35,281 nt of DNA from Psychrobacter cibarius (GCF_016107535.1 NZ_JABASQ010000027.1:1-35281), one strand, 5' to 3'. Counted from the first letter of the stretch, positions 7,926-17,298 are shown. The notes: a model not told the origin generated them from the sequence alone. Numbers and translations: made by a program.

Positions 7926-8930
7926 TTACGATTCAGTTTGTCCATGGAAAAACGCTCTGTGCTTATCTAACAGCTCAGCCGTCAGTGGCTCGCCGTACGT
8001 TTTACTGTTTTTGATTTGATTGTCAGGAGCGACTGTTTCACCGTCATAAATCACATTTGGGTATATCGTCAATAATTTTGGACGCGCATTTTTAACAATG
8101 ATTTCAGCCATTTTTATCGCATTTGGATTGGTGTTCTCGCCTTTATCAATAACGGCTACCGATTCCGTTAGCGTATAATTTCCTTCACTTGGGTCAACAT
8201 AATCAATGGGCAAGCCTTGTGCTTTGTTTGCGATTGCTTGATGACGCAAGCCAAAACCAATCGGTACCTCACCTGCCATCACTTTTTTGATCGGACCTGA
8301 GCCTGACAACTCCAAGTTTGGACCCGCATTGGTGCGGATATCATTCATAATTTTCTGCCCTTCAGCGCCCATTCCATAAGTAGCGGTGACGTCTTGAATA
8401 AAGAGCCAACCTGTCGATGAGCCATTAGGATCCACCATCGCAATTTTATTTTTGTAGATCGGGTTTGCCAAATCCTTGGCACTGGTTGGTCTGGGCAGAT
8501 TTTGCGCCGCCATCTCTTTTGTGTTTAAAATAATAGCGCCCGTAAAACCCAGTATTGGTGCATAGTAATTTGGGACCGCCACTTGCGGGTCAACGTCAAA
8601 GGTCAATTCTTTAAACATAGGATGCTTGGCTTGGGCACTTTCTAAGTAGAACGAGCTCATCGTCACCATATCAGCCTCTGTATTATCGCCTTCTGCCAGC
8701 AAACGCCCACCCAACTCCCCTGTCCCAAAAGACTGAAAGACATACTGACCTTCATAGCCTGCTTCGTCTAAAACCTCTTGGATGACCTCGACCGCTTCTT
8801 CGTCGGCATTGCTATAAATGACGACTTCTTCGACGTTGCTAGAAGCACCTCCTTCCGACTCAGGTGAACTACAACCTGCTAAGACGATCCCACACGCGAA
8901 ACTTGCCACTAACGTTTTGAATAAAAACAT
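7926..8930 (-). CDS. ABC transporter substrate-binding lipoprotein, 2-aminoethylphosphonate type
   Basis: A 334-residue periplasmic binding protein of the Fe3+/thiamine/aminoethylphosphonate (SBP_bac) fold. Residues 1-19 form a lipoprotein signal peptide with lipobox LAGC and acylated Cys20, followed by an acidic Ser-rich linker. The mature protein starts VVIYSNADEEAVEVI and contains FGTGELGGRLLAEGDNTEAD and a ligand-loop segment GSSTGW, typical of the putative 2-aminoethylphosphonate binders (PhnS2/AepX-like). It is the third gene of the operon after the ATPase and the permease. AGGACAAATA-ATG gives a clear ribosome-binding site. Iron binding is the main alternative, because the folds are close. 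The neighbouring oxidase and phosphonatase-like hydrolase argue for an aminophosphonate. Confidence 0.85.
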   Translation of the reverse strand: MFLFKTLVASFACGIVLAGCSSPESEGGASSNVEEVVIYSNADEEAVEVIQEVLDEAGYEGQYVFQSFGTGELGGRLLAEGDNTEADMVTMSSFYLESAQAKHPMFKELTFDVDPQVAVPNYYAPILGFTGAIILNTKEMAAQNLPRPTSAKDLANPIYKNKIAMVDPNGSSTGWLFIQDVTATYGMGAEGQKIMNDIRTNAGPNLELSGSGPIKKVMAGEVPIGFGLRHQAIANKAQGLPIDYVDPSEGNYTLTESVAVIDKGENTNPNAIKMAEIIVKNARPKLLTIYPNVIYDGETVAPDNQIKNSKTYGEPLTAELLDKHRAFFHGQTES

Positions 8931-9032
8931 TATTTGTCCTATTATTTGTTGAGGTTTTAATAATGAAAAAGGTGTTGCTTAAAATACAAAACCAAAATAA
9001 GTCTTATCAATGCGCTTGACCAATGGGTAAGA

Positions 9033-10727
9033 CTAAGAAGACGTTGGTACCACCATTGACTTAGGTTTTTTCTTGGTTTTTATTACCGTTGTACCAGAGA
9101 GCCGTTTGCTATAAATATGACGGACAATAGCAAACAACATCAGTGCGCCAATATTGGTCAGCAATATCATTAGCGACAAGATAAAAATCTCATCGAAGCG
9201 CGCAAAGTGCTGTAGCTCGACTATCTTAGTGGTGAGTACCATGGTTTTGGCACCTGAAATAAAGATAACCGCGCTAATCGTCACCATGGCACTGATAAAA
9301 TAGAATGAAGCGACTTCAATCAGCGTAAAAAACGAATTGGGCACGACGATGCGGCGTAACGATGTAAACCATGAATCGCCCAATAAACCAGCCGTCGTCT
9401 CCCAGCCCAAATTCATTTTAGACAGTGCGTTTTTACTCATTAAATAAGGCGTGGCAAAGTAATGAATGATGTTGCTAATCACGATAATAAAAATAGTATT
9501 GGCGACCGCCGACCCCGAAAACACCATCAAATAGGCAATACCGACGACCATTCCAGGCACCGTATTGGTCACCAATGCCGAGCTTTCAATACTGAATTTT
9601 CCCAGTTTAAAAAGGCTTGAGCGCTCGTATAACAGGGCTGAAAAATACGTAATCAAGGTGCCAAACACTGCTGTTAATACCGCCACAAGTAATGAATTTT
9701 TATAGACCCGCATCAGATTGGCAGACTCTAACGCCTCGCTGACGATCTCGGTGGTGAAGACCATCTGATAAGGCCATGATTTAATCCATGGGATGATGAA
9801 TATCACGGCGAATACCAGTAATAGTGAGGCTAAAATCACACTCGATAACACCGCCAAAACACGGTCTTTGATTTTTGAGGTAGGCAGATCAATCATTTCA
9901 ACTGAGTCATAGCGCACATTGAAGCGTGCCACGTACCATAGTATGGCGATGCTTAGGATGGATGGCACCAGCATAAATAGCGCAACCACTGCCCCTTTTT
10001 CGAATGAAGGTGACGCGCCTAAGATTTGGGTATAAAGCTCAGTGGCGATGACGCTATATTGCCCCCCAATCGACGCTGGAATACCAAAGTCTGTAAAGGC
10101 TAAAAAGAAACATTGAATCATCGCTGCTGCAAAGGTGCCGATTAGAGGGCGCACCACAGTCATATCAAACTGGCGATAAGGAGAGTCTCCCATCAACTCT
10201 GATACAACGACAAACTTTTTGTCCAAATACTGGAAAGTATTGTTCAATAATAAAAAAGCAATGGGCAAGGTATAAATGGTATAACCAAGCCACATGCCAT
10301 AAAAGCCATATATGTCCTCAAACAGCTGAAAGCCAAGAATCTGAGTCAGCAAACCTTGTTTACCAAAAGTATAAATAATGGCAAAGCCATAAGTTACGGT
10401 TGGCAACAACATAGGAAATAATGCCGCCAGCTTAATAAATTGTTTAAAACCTTTGGGCAAATTGCTCCAATGCACGGTATAAGCCAAAATAAAGCCAAAA
10501 AACGTCGCGCTAAGCGCACTCATCGTCGCCACAAAAAAGCTGTTTTGCATGGTCTGCAAAAAGCCATCACTGCTCAAAATACTGGTGTAGTTTTCTAGCC
10601 CTAATGCATCACCGACATTCAAAGACAGTGCCAGCAGTTTGACTAATGGCACAAACATAAACATGACGAATAAAACAGCAACGAATAGCCAAATTGCTTT
10701 TACGAGGGGTGAATTGCTCAATTTCAT
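9033..10727 (-). CDS. Double-length ABC permease, 2-aminoethylphosphonate type
   Basis: A 564-residue inner-membrane protein built of two fused BinPT-type permease domains, about 1-270 and 295-550, each with roughly six membrane helices. Each half has an EAA-like coupling loop: VSELMGDSPYRQFDMTVVRPL in the first, and WETTAGLLGDSWFTSLRRIVVP in the second. This fused arrangement is shared by the Fe3+ (SfuB-like) and putative 2-aminoethylphosphonate (PhnU2, TIGR03262) transporters. It lies between the ATPase gene (64-base gap) and the binding-protein gene (102-base gap) on the same strand, so one importer is encoded. The C-terminal tail is short and basic (KTKKKPK). The specific substrate is inferred from the operon. 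Confidence 0.87.
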   Translation of the reverse strand: MKLSNSPLVKAIWLFVAVLFVMFMFVPLVKLLALSLNVGDALGLENYTSILSSDGFLQTMQNSFFVATMSALSATFFGFILAYTVHWSNLPKGFKQFIKLAALFPMLLPTVTYGFAIIYTFGKQGLLTQILGFQLFEDIYGFYGMWLGYTIYTLPIAFLLLNNTFQYLDKKFVVVSELMGDSPYRQFDMTVVRPLIGTFAAAMIQCFFLAFTDFGIPASIGGQYSVIATELYTQILGASPSFEKGAVVALFMLVPSILSIAILWYVARFNVRYDSVEMIDLPTSKIKDRVLAVLSSVILASLLLVFAVIFIIPWIKSWPYQMVFTTEIVSEALESANLMRVYKNSLLVAVLTAVFGTLITYFSALLYERSSLFKLGKFSIESSALVTNTVPGMVVGIAYLMVFSGSAVANTIFIIVISNIIHYFATPYLMSKNALSKMNLGWETTAGLLGDSWFTSLRRIVVPNSFFTLIEVASFYFISAMVTISAVIFISGAKTMVLTTKIVELQHFARFDEIFILSLMILLTNIGALMLFAIVRHIYSKRLSGTTVIKTKKKPKSMVVPTSS

Positions 10728-10791
10728 AAATATCCAAGACGATCAAATGGTCAAATACGTTCATTCACAACATTTTTATTTTTAATCAATA

Positions 10792-11715
10792 TTAGTTGAT
10801 GGTGGCATCTTTTTGTTTTTGCTGATGACTGTCTTTGATAACGTTAAGATCGTCGGTATTGTCGATAGTGTCAATACCATCGATATCGTCATAACGATGA
10901 GTCACCACACTGTCATCCTGACCGTAATGTTGGCGCTGAGTATATTTGCTTAAAGGGTCGATAGTTGCGCCATCATCCGCGAATAAACTTAAGATATTGC
11001 GACGCTTGATATTGAGCTGATTGAGAATGAAGTTTTTGACAAAATCATTGGCTGGGTTGCGAATGATTTCCGTTGGTGTCGCGAACTGTGCCACTTTGCC
11101 ATCTGATAGCAGCAAAATACGATCAGATAACGTCATGGCTTCTTCTGGATCATGAGTGACTATTAAAGTCGTCAACTGATAACGAACTGAAATCTCACGA
11201 ATACGCGCTTTGATGGTTTCTTTGATGACACCATCTAGCGCAGATAAAGGCTCATCTAATAGCAGTATTTTAGGCTTCATCACCAAAGTGCGTGCGAGTG
11301 CCACGCGTTGCTTTTGACCACCAGACAGTTGGCTGATGCGTTTATTTAGGTGGGCTTCGATATCGAGTAAGTCGACCAGTTCATCGACTTCTGCTTGCGT
11401 GCTAATATGGGGATTATTGCGTAAACCGTATTCGATATTTTGTTTGACATTTAGATTGGGAAACAGTGCATAGTCTTGAAAGACAATATTGAAGCCTCTT
11501 TTTTTCATCGGCACTCGTGTAATGTCTTCGCCGTTATAAGCAAGACGACCGCCATTGATACCTGTCAAACCTAAGATAATATGCAATAAAGTCGTTTTAC
11601 CACAGCCAGAAGGCCCTAAGATTGAGACAATTTCGCCCTTATTAATTTTGAGGGAAATATCTTCAAAGATAACTTTATTCTCATACTTTTTCGTCACACC
11701 TCTAAGCTCTAACAT
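10792..11715 (-). CDS. ABC transporter ATP-binding protein, 2-aminoethylphosphonate type
   Basis: A 307-residue importer ATPase. Walker A is GPSGCGKTT (about 34-42), the signature motif LSGGQKQR is near 130, Walker B is ILLLDEP, and the switch His is in IVTHDPEEA. This is the FbpC/PotA/PhnT2 group. After about residue 235 comes a short C-terminal region. Instead of a full TOBE domain it ends in an Asp-rich low-complexity tail (YDDIDGIDTIDNTDDLN), which is unusual. I place the start at 11715 (MLELRG), with AGGTT nine bases upstream. The frame opens at 11733, but that ATG has no ribosome-binding site. It is first in the five-gene phosphonate operon, so the promoter should lie between 11716 and the inverted-repeat element at 11828. 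Confidence 0.87.
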   Translation of the reverse strand: MLELRGVTKKYENKVIFEDISLKINKGEIVSILGPSGCGKTTLLHIILGLTGINGGRLAYNGEDITRVPMKKRGFNIVFQDYALFPNLNVKQNIEYGLRNNPHISTQAEVDELVDLLDIEAHLNKRISQLSGGQKQRVALARTLVMKPKILLLDEPLSALDGVIKETIKARIREISVRYQLTTLIVTHDPEEAMTLSDRILLLSDGKVAQFATPTEIIRNPANDFVKNFILNQLNIKRRNILSLFADDGATIDPLSKYTQRQHYGQDDSVVTHRYDDIDGIDTIDNTDDLNVIKDSHQQKQKDATIN

Positions 11716-11827
11716 ATCAACCAACCTGATCATTTATTATTTGTATTGCCTAGGTCAGCAGTGTAGCCAGTAGTTGTGACATTTTGGTTAAAGAGCCATG
11801 ACAATACGATGACATCAAACAACGTTA

Positions 11828-11997
11828 GGGCGTGTCCTCAATTCAATCAATTACTCTCTAAATGGGCTAAAAATGGCTAAATTTTGTTAAACATCGTCAA
11901 ATAGCTTATCAATATCTCGATATTAACAGCGCTATTTTCCTTGTTTGACGGCAATTTATCTCATTTTTATCACCATTTTTAAAATGAGGACACGCCC
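11828..11997. mobile_element. 170-bp non-coding inverted-repeat element (MITE-like) flanked by TA
   Basis: Terminal inverted repeats GGGCGTGTCCTCA and TGAGGACACGCCC match perfectly over 13 bp. TA lies directly outside both ends (11826-11827 and 11998-11999), the expected 2-bp target duplication. The interior has no coding capacity. This is the structure of a miniature element moved by a transposase in trans; a TA target fits the IS630/Tc1 group and some IS5-family subgroups, and the family cannot be settled here. It occupies most of the 425-bp gap between the FadD-like and phosphonate operons, about 110 bp upstream of the latter's first start. Outside it, 11716-11825 should hold the phosphonate promoter; no convincing -35/-10 pair stands out. 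Confidence 0.85.
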
Positions 11998-12040
11998 TAG
12001 ATAAAGTATCGAAAACAATCCCGTGAGCATTTATCAAAAT

Positions 12041-12077
12041 AGAAGACCTCATTTAATCTTATTAAGTGAGGTCTTCT
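12041..12077. terminator. Hairpin terminator after the fatty-acid operon
   Basis: Arms AGAAGACCTCA and TGAGGTCTTCT, extendable by TTT/AAG with one G-U pair, surround an AT-rich loop. ATTTTG follows on the minus strand and TAAAAAC on the plus. It lies about 80 bases after the stop of the FadD-like gene and probably ends that operon. Confidence 0.75.
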
Positions 12078-12158
12078 AAAAACAGAAAGCCTGCCAATAG
12101 ATGACAGACAAAATGCGTTAAACGTAGATGTTATTGATGAGAGTCTGTTGAGTAGTCG

Positions 12159-13844
12159 TTAGGCTTCATGAGCCAATTTCCTCAGCTTGTGACGCAGTAT
12201 TTTTCCGACAGTTGATTTGGGTAACTCGTCTATGAATTCGATATGGCGCGGGCATTTATAGGCGGCCAGATTTGCTTGGCACAGCACTCTAATCTCATCT
12301 TCATTTAAGCTATCATCAGATTTTACAACGTAGGCTTTGACCGACTGACCCTGCAACTTATCATCGATACCAACCACTGAACATTCGGCAACCTTAGGGT
12401 GCTCCTCAATAATGTTTTCTACTTCGTTAGGATAAACGTTGAAGCCACTGACGATAATCATGTCTTTCTTACGGTCATATATTTTGATAGCGCCATGCTC
12501 GTTCATAGATGCAATATCACCTGTTTTTAAGTAACCATCAGCGGTAAAAAACGTCGTATTGTCAATATTATGATAATGAGTAATGACATTGTCACCTTTG
12601 ATGCACATCTCACCAACTTCATTTATGGCGAGAATATTTTCATCATCATCACGGATACTGATATCGACACTAGGCAGAGGTAACCCCACGTTGCCACTAT
12701 ATTCAGTGCCATTAAATGGATTGGCGGTACCCACGCCTAACGTCTCAGACATACCCCAGCCTTCGAGGATAGGCAGACCTGTGACTTCACGCCAGCGCTT
12801 AGCGGTTTCAGGGGTCGCTGCCATACCACCAACTACAGTTAATTTGCATGCAGAAAAATCCAGCTCCTTAAATTTTGGGTTCATCAGCAGGGCTTGGAAC
12901 AAAGTATTAACACCAGGCAATAGATGAAAAGGACGCTTGCGCAATATCTTGATAAACCCTTCAATATCACGTGGATTGGTAACCAGTGTGAGATGCTGAC
13001 CCACACTCAACCCAACTATTGAGCAGATAAACGCATAAATATGATACAGCGGTAAAACGATAATGGTATTTATTTGAGTACTATCAGACATGGCGTCATA
13101 GACTGGCTTGAACCATTCGACAAACTGGTAAGTGGCGGTCACAACATTTTGATTGGTAATCAAAATACCTTTGGCAACACCTGTCGTACCGCCAGTATAT
13201 TGCAGCATTAATAAGTCGTCCGCTTGAATGGTAGGACGAGAATAGCTTAATTTTTTGGCGCATTTTAAAACGGCTTTATAGCGAGTCACGGTATAACGAG
13301 AATTGGATTTCAACTGATAACGGGGAATGGCTTTTTTGACATATTTGGCAGCGATATTAACAAGCGCACCTTTCACTACTCCTAACATATCGCCAATCTT
13401 GCTGATGACCACGGTTTTGACAGGCGTGTCTTTGATGATTTTCTCTAACGTTTTGCAAAATGGTTCTAATATAAATAATACAGCAGTATCTGAGTCAGCC
13501 AATTGATGTCTCAATTCACGAGGACTATACAGCGGATTGATGAGCGTTGTGACCATACCAGCGCGAATTATCCCTATGACAATAGGCAGGTACTGGTTGA
13601 CATTGGGCATCATGATGCCTATGACCGAACCCTTTGCTAGACCCAGACTTTGAATCCAAGCCGCAATAGCCAATGACAGGCTATCCACTTGCCCATAAGA
13701 ATAAGTAACACCCATGTTGGTGATAAATTCATGGCTGGCATATTCTGTTAATTTGTCATCAAACATGTCAATCAATGTATTATGTGGCGGCGCTATCTGT
13801 GCATTTATCCCTTTAGGATAATGCTGCGTCCAAAACTGATCCAT
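12159..13844 (-). CDS. Long-chain fatty-acid-CoA ligase (FadD-like)
   Basis: A 561-residue AMP-forming acyl-CoA synthetase, the length of E. coli FadD. The ATP-binding loop QYTGGTTGVAKG, the motif GWGMSET, the hinge DRKKDMIIVSGFNVYPNEVE and the C-terminal PKSTVGKILRHKLR with its catalytic Lys are all present. It activates free fatty acids to acyl-CoA with ATP, at the inner face of the membrane. AAGGAAGG upstream of the ATG is a strong ribosome-binding site. It is the last gene of a five-gene beta-oxidation operon and follows the racemase-like gene by 71 bases. One difference from housekeeping FadD is its placement with a CaiB/AMACR-type gene, which suggests a preference for branched or unusual acids. 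That preference is inference; the synthetase function is confident. Confidence 0.9.
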   Translation of the reverse strand: MDQFWTQHYPKGINAQIAPPHNTLIDMFDDKLTEYASHEFITNMGVTYSYGQVDSLSLAIAAWIQSLGLAKGSVIGIMMPNVNQYLPIVIGIIRAGMVTTLINPLYSPRELRHQLADSDTAVLFILEPFCKTLEKIIKDTPVKTVVISKIGDMLGVVKGALVNIAAKYVKKAIPRYQLKSNSRYTVTRYKAVLKCAKKLSYSRPTIQADDLLMLQYTGGTTGVAKGILITNQNVVTATYQFVEWFKPVYDAMSDSTQINTIIVLPLYHIYAFICSIVGLSVGQHLTLVTNPRDIEGFIKILRKRPFHLLPGVNTLFQALLMNPKFKELDFSACKLTVVGGMAATPETAKRWREVTGLPILEGWGMSETLGVGTANPFNGTEYSGNVGLPLPSVDISIRDDDENILAINEVGEMCIKGDNVITHYHNIDNTTFFTADGYLKTGDIASMNEHGAIKIYDRKKDMIIVSGFNVYPNEVENIIEEHPKVAECSVVGIDDKLQGQSVKAYVVKSDDSLNEDEIRVLCQANLAAYKCPRHIEFIDELPKSTVGKILRHKLRKLAHEA

Positions 13845-13915
13845 AACTTACCTTCCTTGGTAATCAACTTATGAAAAACTCAATGGCTTTGAAGCATTTC
13901 TCATAAAAAACCTAA

Positions 13916-15055
13916 CTACTGAACCTGCTGCCATCCTGACGTTGCATCATACTCATCTTGATGGGCAAATAAGGGATGTGCTTTTGCTTCACTGAGGCTA
14001 AGCACAGGGGTGACACAGACATCAACGAGCGCAAAAACTTGCTGCCAATGCTCAAGTGTTTGACTGGCAAATTTATCGCCTACCGTCTTAGCCGCCGCTT
14101 GGCTTTCACAGGTATTTGGCATAACCCCAAGTTGCCAATGGCTATTTTTGAGCGCAGACAAATCCAATACTTCACACAGCCCTTGCCAGAATTTCAGCTC
14201 TAATGAACCAACAGCCATATAGCGCTCGTCTGAAGTTTTGTATAGGCGATAACAAGGTAATAATCCACCCAGAAAATCATGATGCGGTGCTGGTTGTTGC
14301 CCTGAAAAGCTTTTCACCAGTGCTCCCGTTGCCTTTGGCATGACCATATGCTGGTACAAGCTGTGCGTCATACTAACGGCAACATGACGACCTTCGCCCG
14401 TCCGCTGGGCGGCGAATACAGCAGCTAGCAATGAAATCACAGCGGTGTCACTACCGCCTGCCAAATCTGCAAATTGAACATTAGGCATCGCCTGCTCGCC
14501 ATCCGCCGTTTTTAGTTGGTCTAAAACACCGCTCATCGCCATAAAGTTAATATCATGACCAGCTTTAGGAGCCCAGTCATGATTAATTTCAGTTTTCGAA
14601 TCGCTATTTGCCAAACCATAACCAGTGATTGATACCATGACCAATTTTTGATTAATCGCATGCAATGCTTTGGCATCTAACCCCATACCTACTAAAACGT
14701 CAGGGCGAAAGCTATCCAACATCACATCAGCGTCTTTGAGATGCGCTTTAATAGCAGCAATACCTTGAGGATCACGGAAGTCATGACTTTCAATGGTTTT
14801 GCCATGATTTAGTGCTTTAAATAATTCACCAAAGGCTCTAGCAGGATCACCATTTTTGGGTTCAATCTTAATGATTTCTGCGCCCAAATCAGCCAGCAAA
14901 CGTGTGGCAAAGGGTCCCGGTAAATTACGAGTCAAATCAACGACGCGCAGCCCTTGTAAGCAATCTGCCATCAAGTCCACTATTGAACCAGTGCTCGTAT
15001 TAATTGCAGAATCAAGCATAGAATGAATCGTAGAATTAACCATCAGCTCAGTCAT
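13916..15055 (-). CDS. CaiB/BaiF family, alpha-methylacyl-CoA racemase-like
   Basis: A 379-residue class III CoA-transferase-fold protein. Its segments VVDLTRNLPGPFATRLLADLG, the GHDINFMAMSG loop and VQFADLAGGSD correspond to mycobacterial MCR and human AMACR, where the His of GHDIN and the Asp of ADLAGG are the two acid/base catalysts. That favours racemisation of 2-methylacyl-CoA over CoA transfer, although this family also contains formyl-CoA and carnitine-CoA transferases. The start at 15055 (MTEL) overlaps the upstream gene by eight bases and has GAGGTG nine to ten bases before it. A GTG start at 15070 is possible but lacks a site. In the operon it would convert (2R)-methyl thioesters to the (2S) form accepted by acyl-CoA dehydrogenase. 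Confidence 0.82.
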   Translation of the reverse strand: MTELMVNSTIHSMLDSAINTSTGSIVDLMADCLQGLRVVDLTRNLPGPFATRLLADLGAEIIKIEPKNGDPARAFGELFKALNHGKTIESHDFRDPQGIAAIKAHLKDADVMLDSFRPDVLVGMGLDAKALHAINQKLVMVSITGYGLANSDSKTEINHDWAPKAGHDINFMAMSGVLDQLKTADGEQAMPNVQFADLAGGSDTAVISLLAAVFAAQRTGEGRHVAVSMTHSLYQHMVMPKATGALVKSFSGQQPAPHHDFLGGLLPCYRLYKTSDERYMAVGSLELKFWQGLCEVLDLSALKNSHWQLGVMPNTCESQAAAKTVGDKFASQTLEHWQQVFALVDVCVTPVLSLSEAKAHPLFAHQDEYDATSGWQQVQ

Positions 15056-17222
15056 CAGAAAGCACCTCACCTTTATCTGCCATATCTAGCAGAATTTGCG
15101 CTGGCTCAAAACGCTCACCGTATTGAGCCACGAGTTCACGGCTACGGGTGATGAACGCCTCTAACCCCATGGCATTGATGAACTGTAGCGTACCACCTTG
15201 ATGTGGCGCAAAGCCCCAGCCAAAAATAGAGCCGATATTGGTATCAGCGACAGAGCGCACGACGTTTTCTTGATAGCATTTAGCAGATTCGTTGGCTTGG
15301 ATAAACATCAAACGATCGATTAAGTCTTGCTGTGATGGCTGCTCTAATTTTACTGGATATAAATTCATCAGCTCAGGCCACAAGTATTTGTCGCCATTAT
15401 TGGCATACTCATAAAAGCCTTTGCCGTTCTTTTTGCCCTCGCGATTGTGTTCTTTGACCAGCTTTTTGAGTATCTCGTACGAGGGACGCACAGTGATAGG
15501 TTTGCCTTCAGCTTGCATATCCAACTGCTGCTGTTCGCTGACATGTAATGCTAGACTTAGCGACACTTCATCCTGTAATGCTAATGGCGGCATGGGCATG
15601 CCTGTTTTCATACCAGCGACCTCAATGCTACGTGGGTGGATACCCTCTGCTAGCATCGCAATGCCTTCTGACACATACGTACCAAATACACGTGACGTAT
15701 AAAAACCACGACTATCATTGACGACGATTGGTGTTTTACCGATTTGCAGCACATAATCAAAGGCTTTTGCTAAAGTGGCGTCATCCGTTTGCTCGCCCAT
15801 GATAATCTCAACCAACGGCATCTTGTCGACTGGCGAGAAGAAGTGTAGCCCGATAAATTGATTGGGACGCGTGCTGGCTTTTGCCAATCCAGTGATAGGC
15901 AGTGTCGACGTATTGGACGCATAGACAGCAGTGTTAGAAATCACTGCCTCAGACTGCTGAGTACACTTGGCTTTAATCTCACGATTTTCAAACACCGCTT
16001 CAATGATAAGATCACATTCTGCCAAATCCTCATAAGACACTGTTGGCTTGATGCGATTGAGTAACGCTTGCTTTTTCTCTTCAGTAGAGCGTTTACGACT
16101 AATGGCTTTATCCAAAATGGTGGCAGAATACGCTTTGCCTTTTTCAGCACCTGCTATGTCAGTGTCAAGAAGTACAACGTCGATTCCTGCCTTTGCAGTG
16201 ATATAAGCGATGCCCGCGCCCATCATGCCTGCACCTAAAATACCAACTTTTTTGGTTTTATAGTGCTCAAAACCATTTGGACGCGATTGACCTTTTTTAA
16301 TACTATTCAGCTGAGTCCATAGCGTATTAATCATATTTCTAGATTCAGCAGACAGCACACAAGCGGCGAAGTAACGCGACTCAAGCTCAAGTCCTGTATC
16401 GATATCCACTAAGCAGCCTTCAAACACGCAAGACATGATATGAGTAATGGCTGGATAATTGCCGTGTGACTTTTGGTTGGCCATGGCAGGTGCAATAGAA
16501 AACACTGGCACTATGTTGGGATGCTTACTATCACCGCCGGGAACTTTAAAACCTTTTTTATCCCATGGCTGCTGGGCACTGGGATTGGCTGTAATCCAGT
16601 CTGTCGCCTGCTTGAGCATATCTGCTTTGTCAGTGGCAACGGCATCAATTAAACCCATGTCTTTAGCAGCAGTTGGACGCAGCTCTTTACCTTGGGTCAT
16701 CAATTCTAACGCTGATTGAATACCGACCAATCGCGGTAAACGCTGAGTACCGCCGCCACCCGGTAGTAAACCCAGCTTGACTTCTGGTAAACCCAATTTG
16801 GTTTTAGGCGAATCAATCGCGATACGATAATGACAGGCCAATGCCAACTCCAAACCACCGCCAAGTGCCGTTCCACTCATGGCAGCGACGACAGGTTTAC
16901 CAGATTTCTCTAGTTTGCGTAAACTGGCTTTCAGGTCTTCGACCAGCTCAAACGCTTGTTCAGCGGTTTTAATATTAGCCAACTGATCAATATCAGCACC
17001 GACCACAAACGTCTCTTTGCCAGAGGTTAAAATCAAACCTTTGGCGGACGCGTCGTTAATAAAGCTGTCAGTCATCACTGCAAAACTATCGGTGAAACCG
17101 TCACCGATGACATTCATTTTGCGGCTGCTTTGGTCAATCGTGACGGTGATAATGCCATCATTATCACGATGGGCAGAAAAGTGGTTCAATGCATTGATGG
17201 CGTCTACGCTGTTTGTGCTCAT
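15048..17222 (-). CDS. Fatty-acid oxidation fusion: enoyl-CoA hydratase / 3-hydroxyacyl-CoA dehydrogenase (FadJ/FadB-like)
   Basis: A 724-residue bifunctional enzyme. Residues about 15-200 are the crotonase domain, with the oxyanion-hole segment GTALGGGLELALACHYRIA and the catalytic stretch LGLPEVKLGLLPGGGGTQRL. After a linker, about 325-510 is the NAD-binding domain (VGILGAGMMGAGIAYITAKAG, then HFFSPVDKMPLVEII), and 510-715 are the tandem C-terminal dehydrogenase domains. It hydrates trans-2-enoyl-CoA and oxidises the L-3-hydroxyacyl-CoA with NAD. At 724 residues it is close to the roughly 715-730 of FadB and FadJ; sequence memory does not separate those two well. AAGGA precedes the ATG by six bases. 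It follows the thiolase gene by 76 bases and overlaps the racemase-like gene, so it lies inside one transcript. Confidence 0.92.
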   Translation of the reverse strand: MSTNSVDAINALNHFSAHRDNDGIITVTIDQSSRKMNVIGDGFTDSFAVMTDSFINDASAKGLILTSGKETFVVGADIDQLANIKTAEQAFELVEDLKASLRKLEKSGKPVVAAMSGTALGGGLELALACHYRIAIDSPKTKLGLPEVKLGLLPGGGGTQRLPRLVGIQSALELMTQGKELRPTAAKDMGLIDAVATDKADMLKQATDWITANPSAQQPWDKKGFKVPGGDSKHPNIVPVFSIAPAMANQKSHGNYPAITHIMSCVFEGCLVDIDTGLELESRYFAACVLSAESRNMINTLWTQLNSIKKGQSRPNGFEHYKTKKVGILGAGMMGAGIAYITAKAGIDVVLLDTDIAGAEKGKAYSATILDKAISRKRSTEEKKQALLNRIKPTVSYEDLAECDLIIEAVFENREIKAKCTQQSEAVISNTAVYASNTSTLPITGLAKASTRPNQFIGLHFFSPVDKMPLVEIIMGEQTDDATLAKAFDYVLQIGKTPIVVNDSRGFYTSRVFGTYVSEGIAMLAEGIHPRSIEVAGMKTGMPMPPLALQDEVSLSLALHVSEQQQLDMQAEGKPITVRPSYEILKKLVKEHNREGKKNGKGFYEYANNGDKYLWPELMNLYPVKLEQPSQQDLIDRLMFIQANESAKCYQENVVRSVADTNIGSIFGWGFAPHQGGTLQFINAMGLEAFITRSRELVAQYGERFEPAQILLDMADKGEVLSDD

Positions 17223-17298
17223 TTCAAATCCTTTTTATATTATTCTATATCGATATCAGTCACTAGAAACTAATGACAATCACTAAAATCTATTAGCG

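Noticed and set aside
11716..11826. Pho box upstream of the phosphonate operon
   Set aside because: Only a loose TGTCAC is seen, without the paired 7-mers of a Pho box.
12041..12077. Hairpin as an end of the inverted-repeat element
   Set aside because: Its arms (AGAAGACCTCA) do not match the element's GGGCGTGTCCTC ends; it behaves as a terminator.
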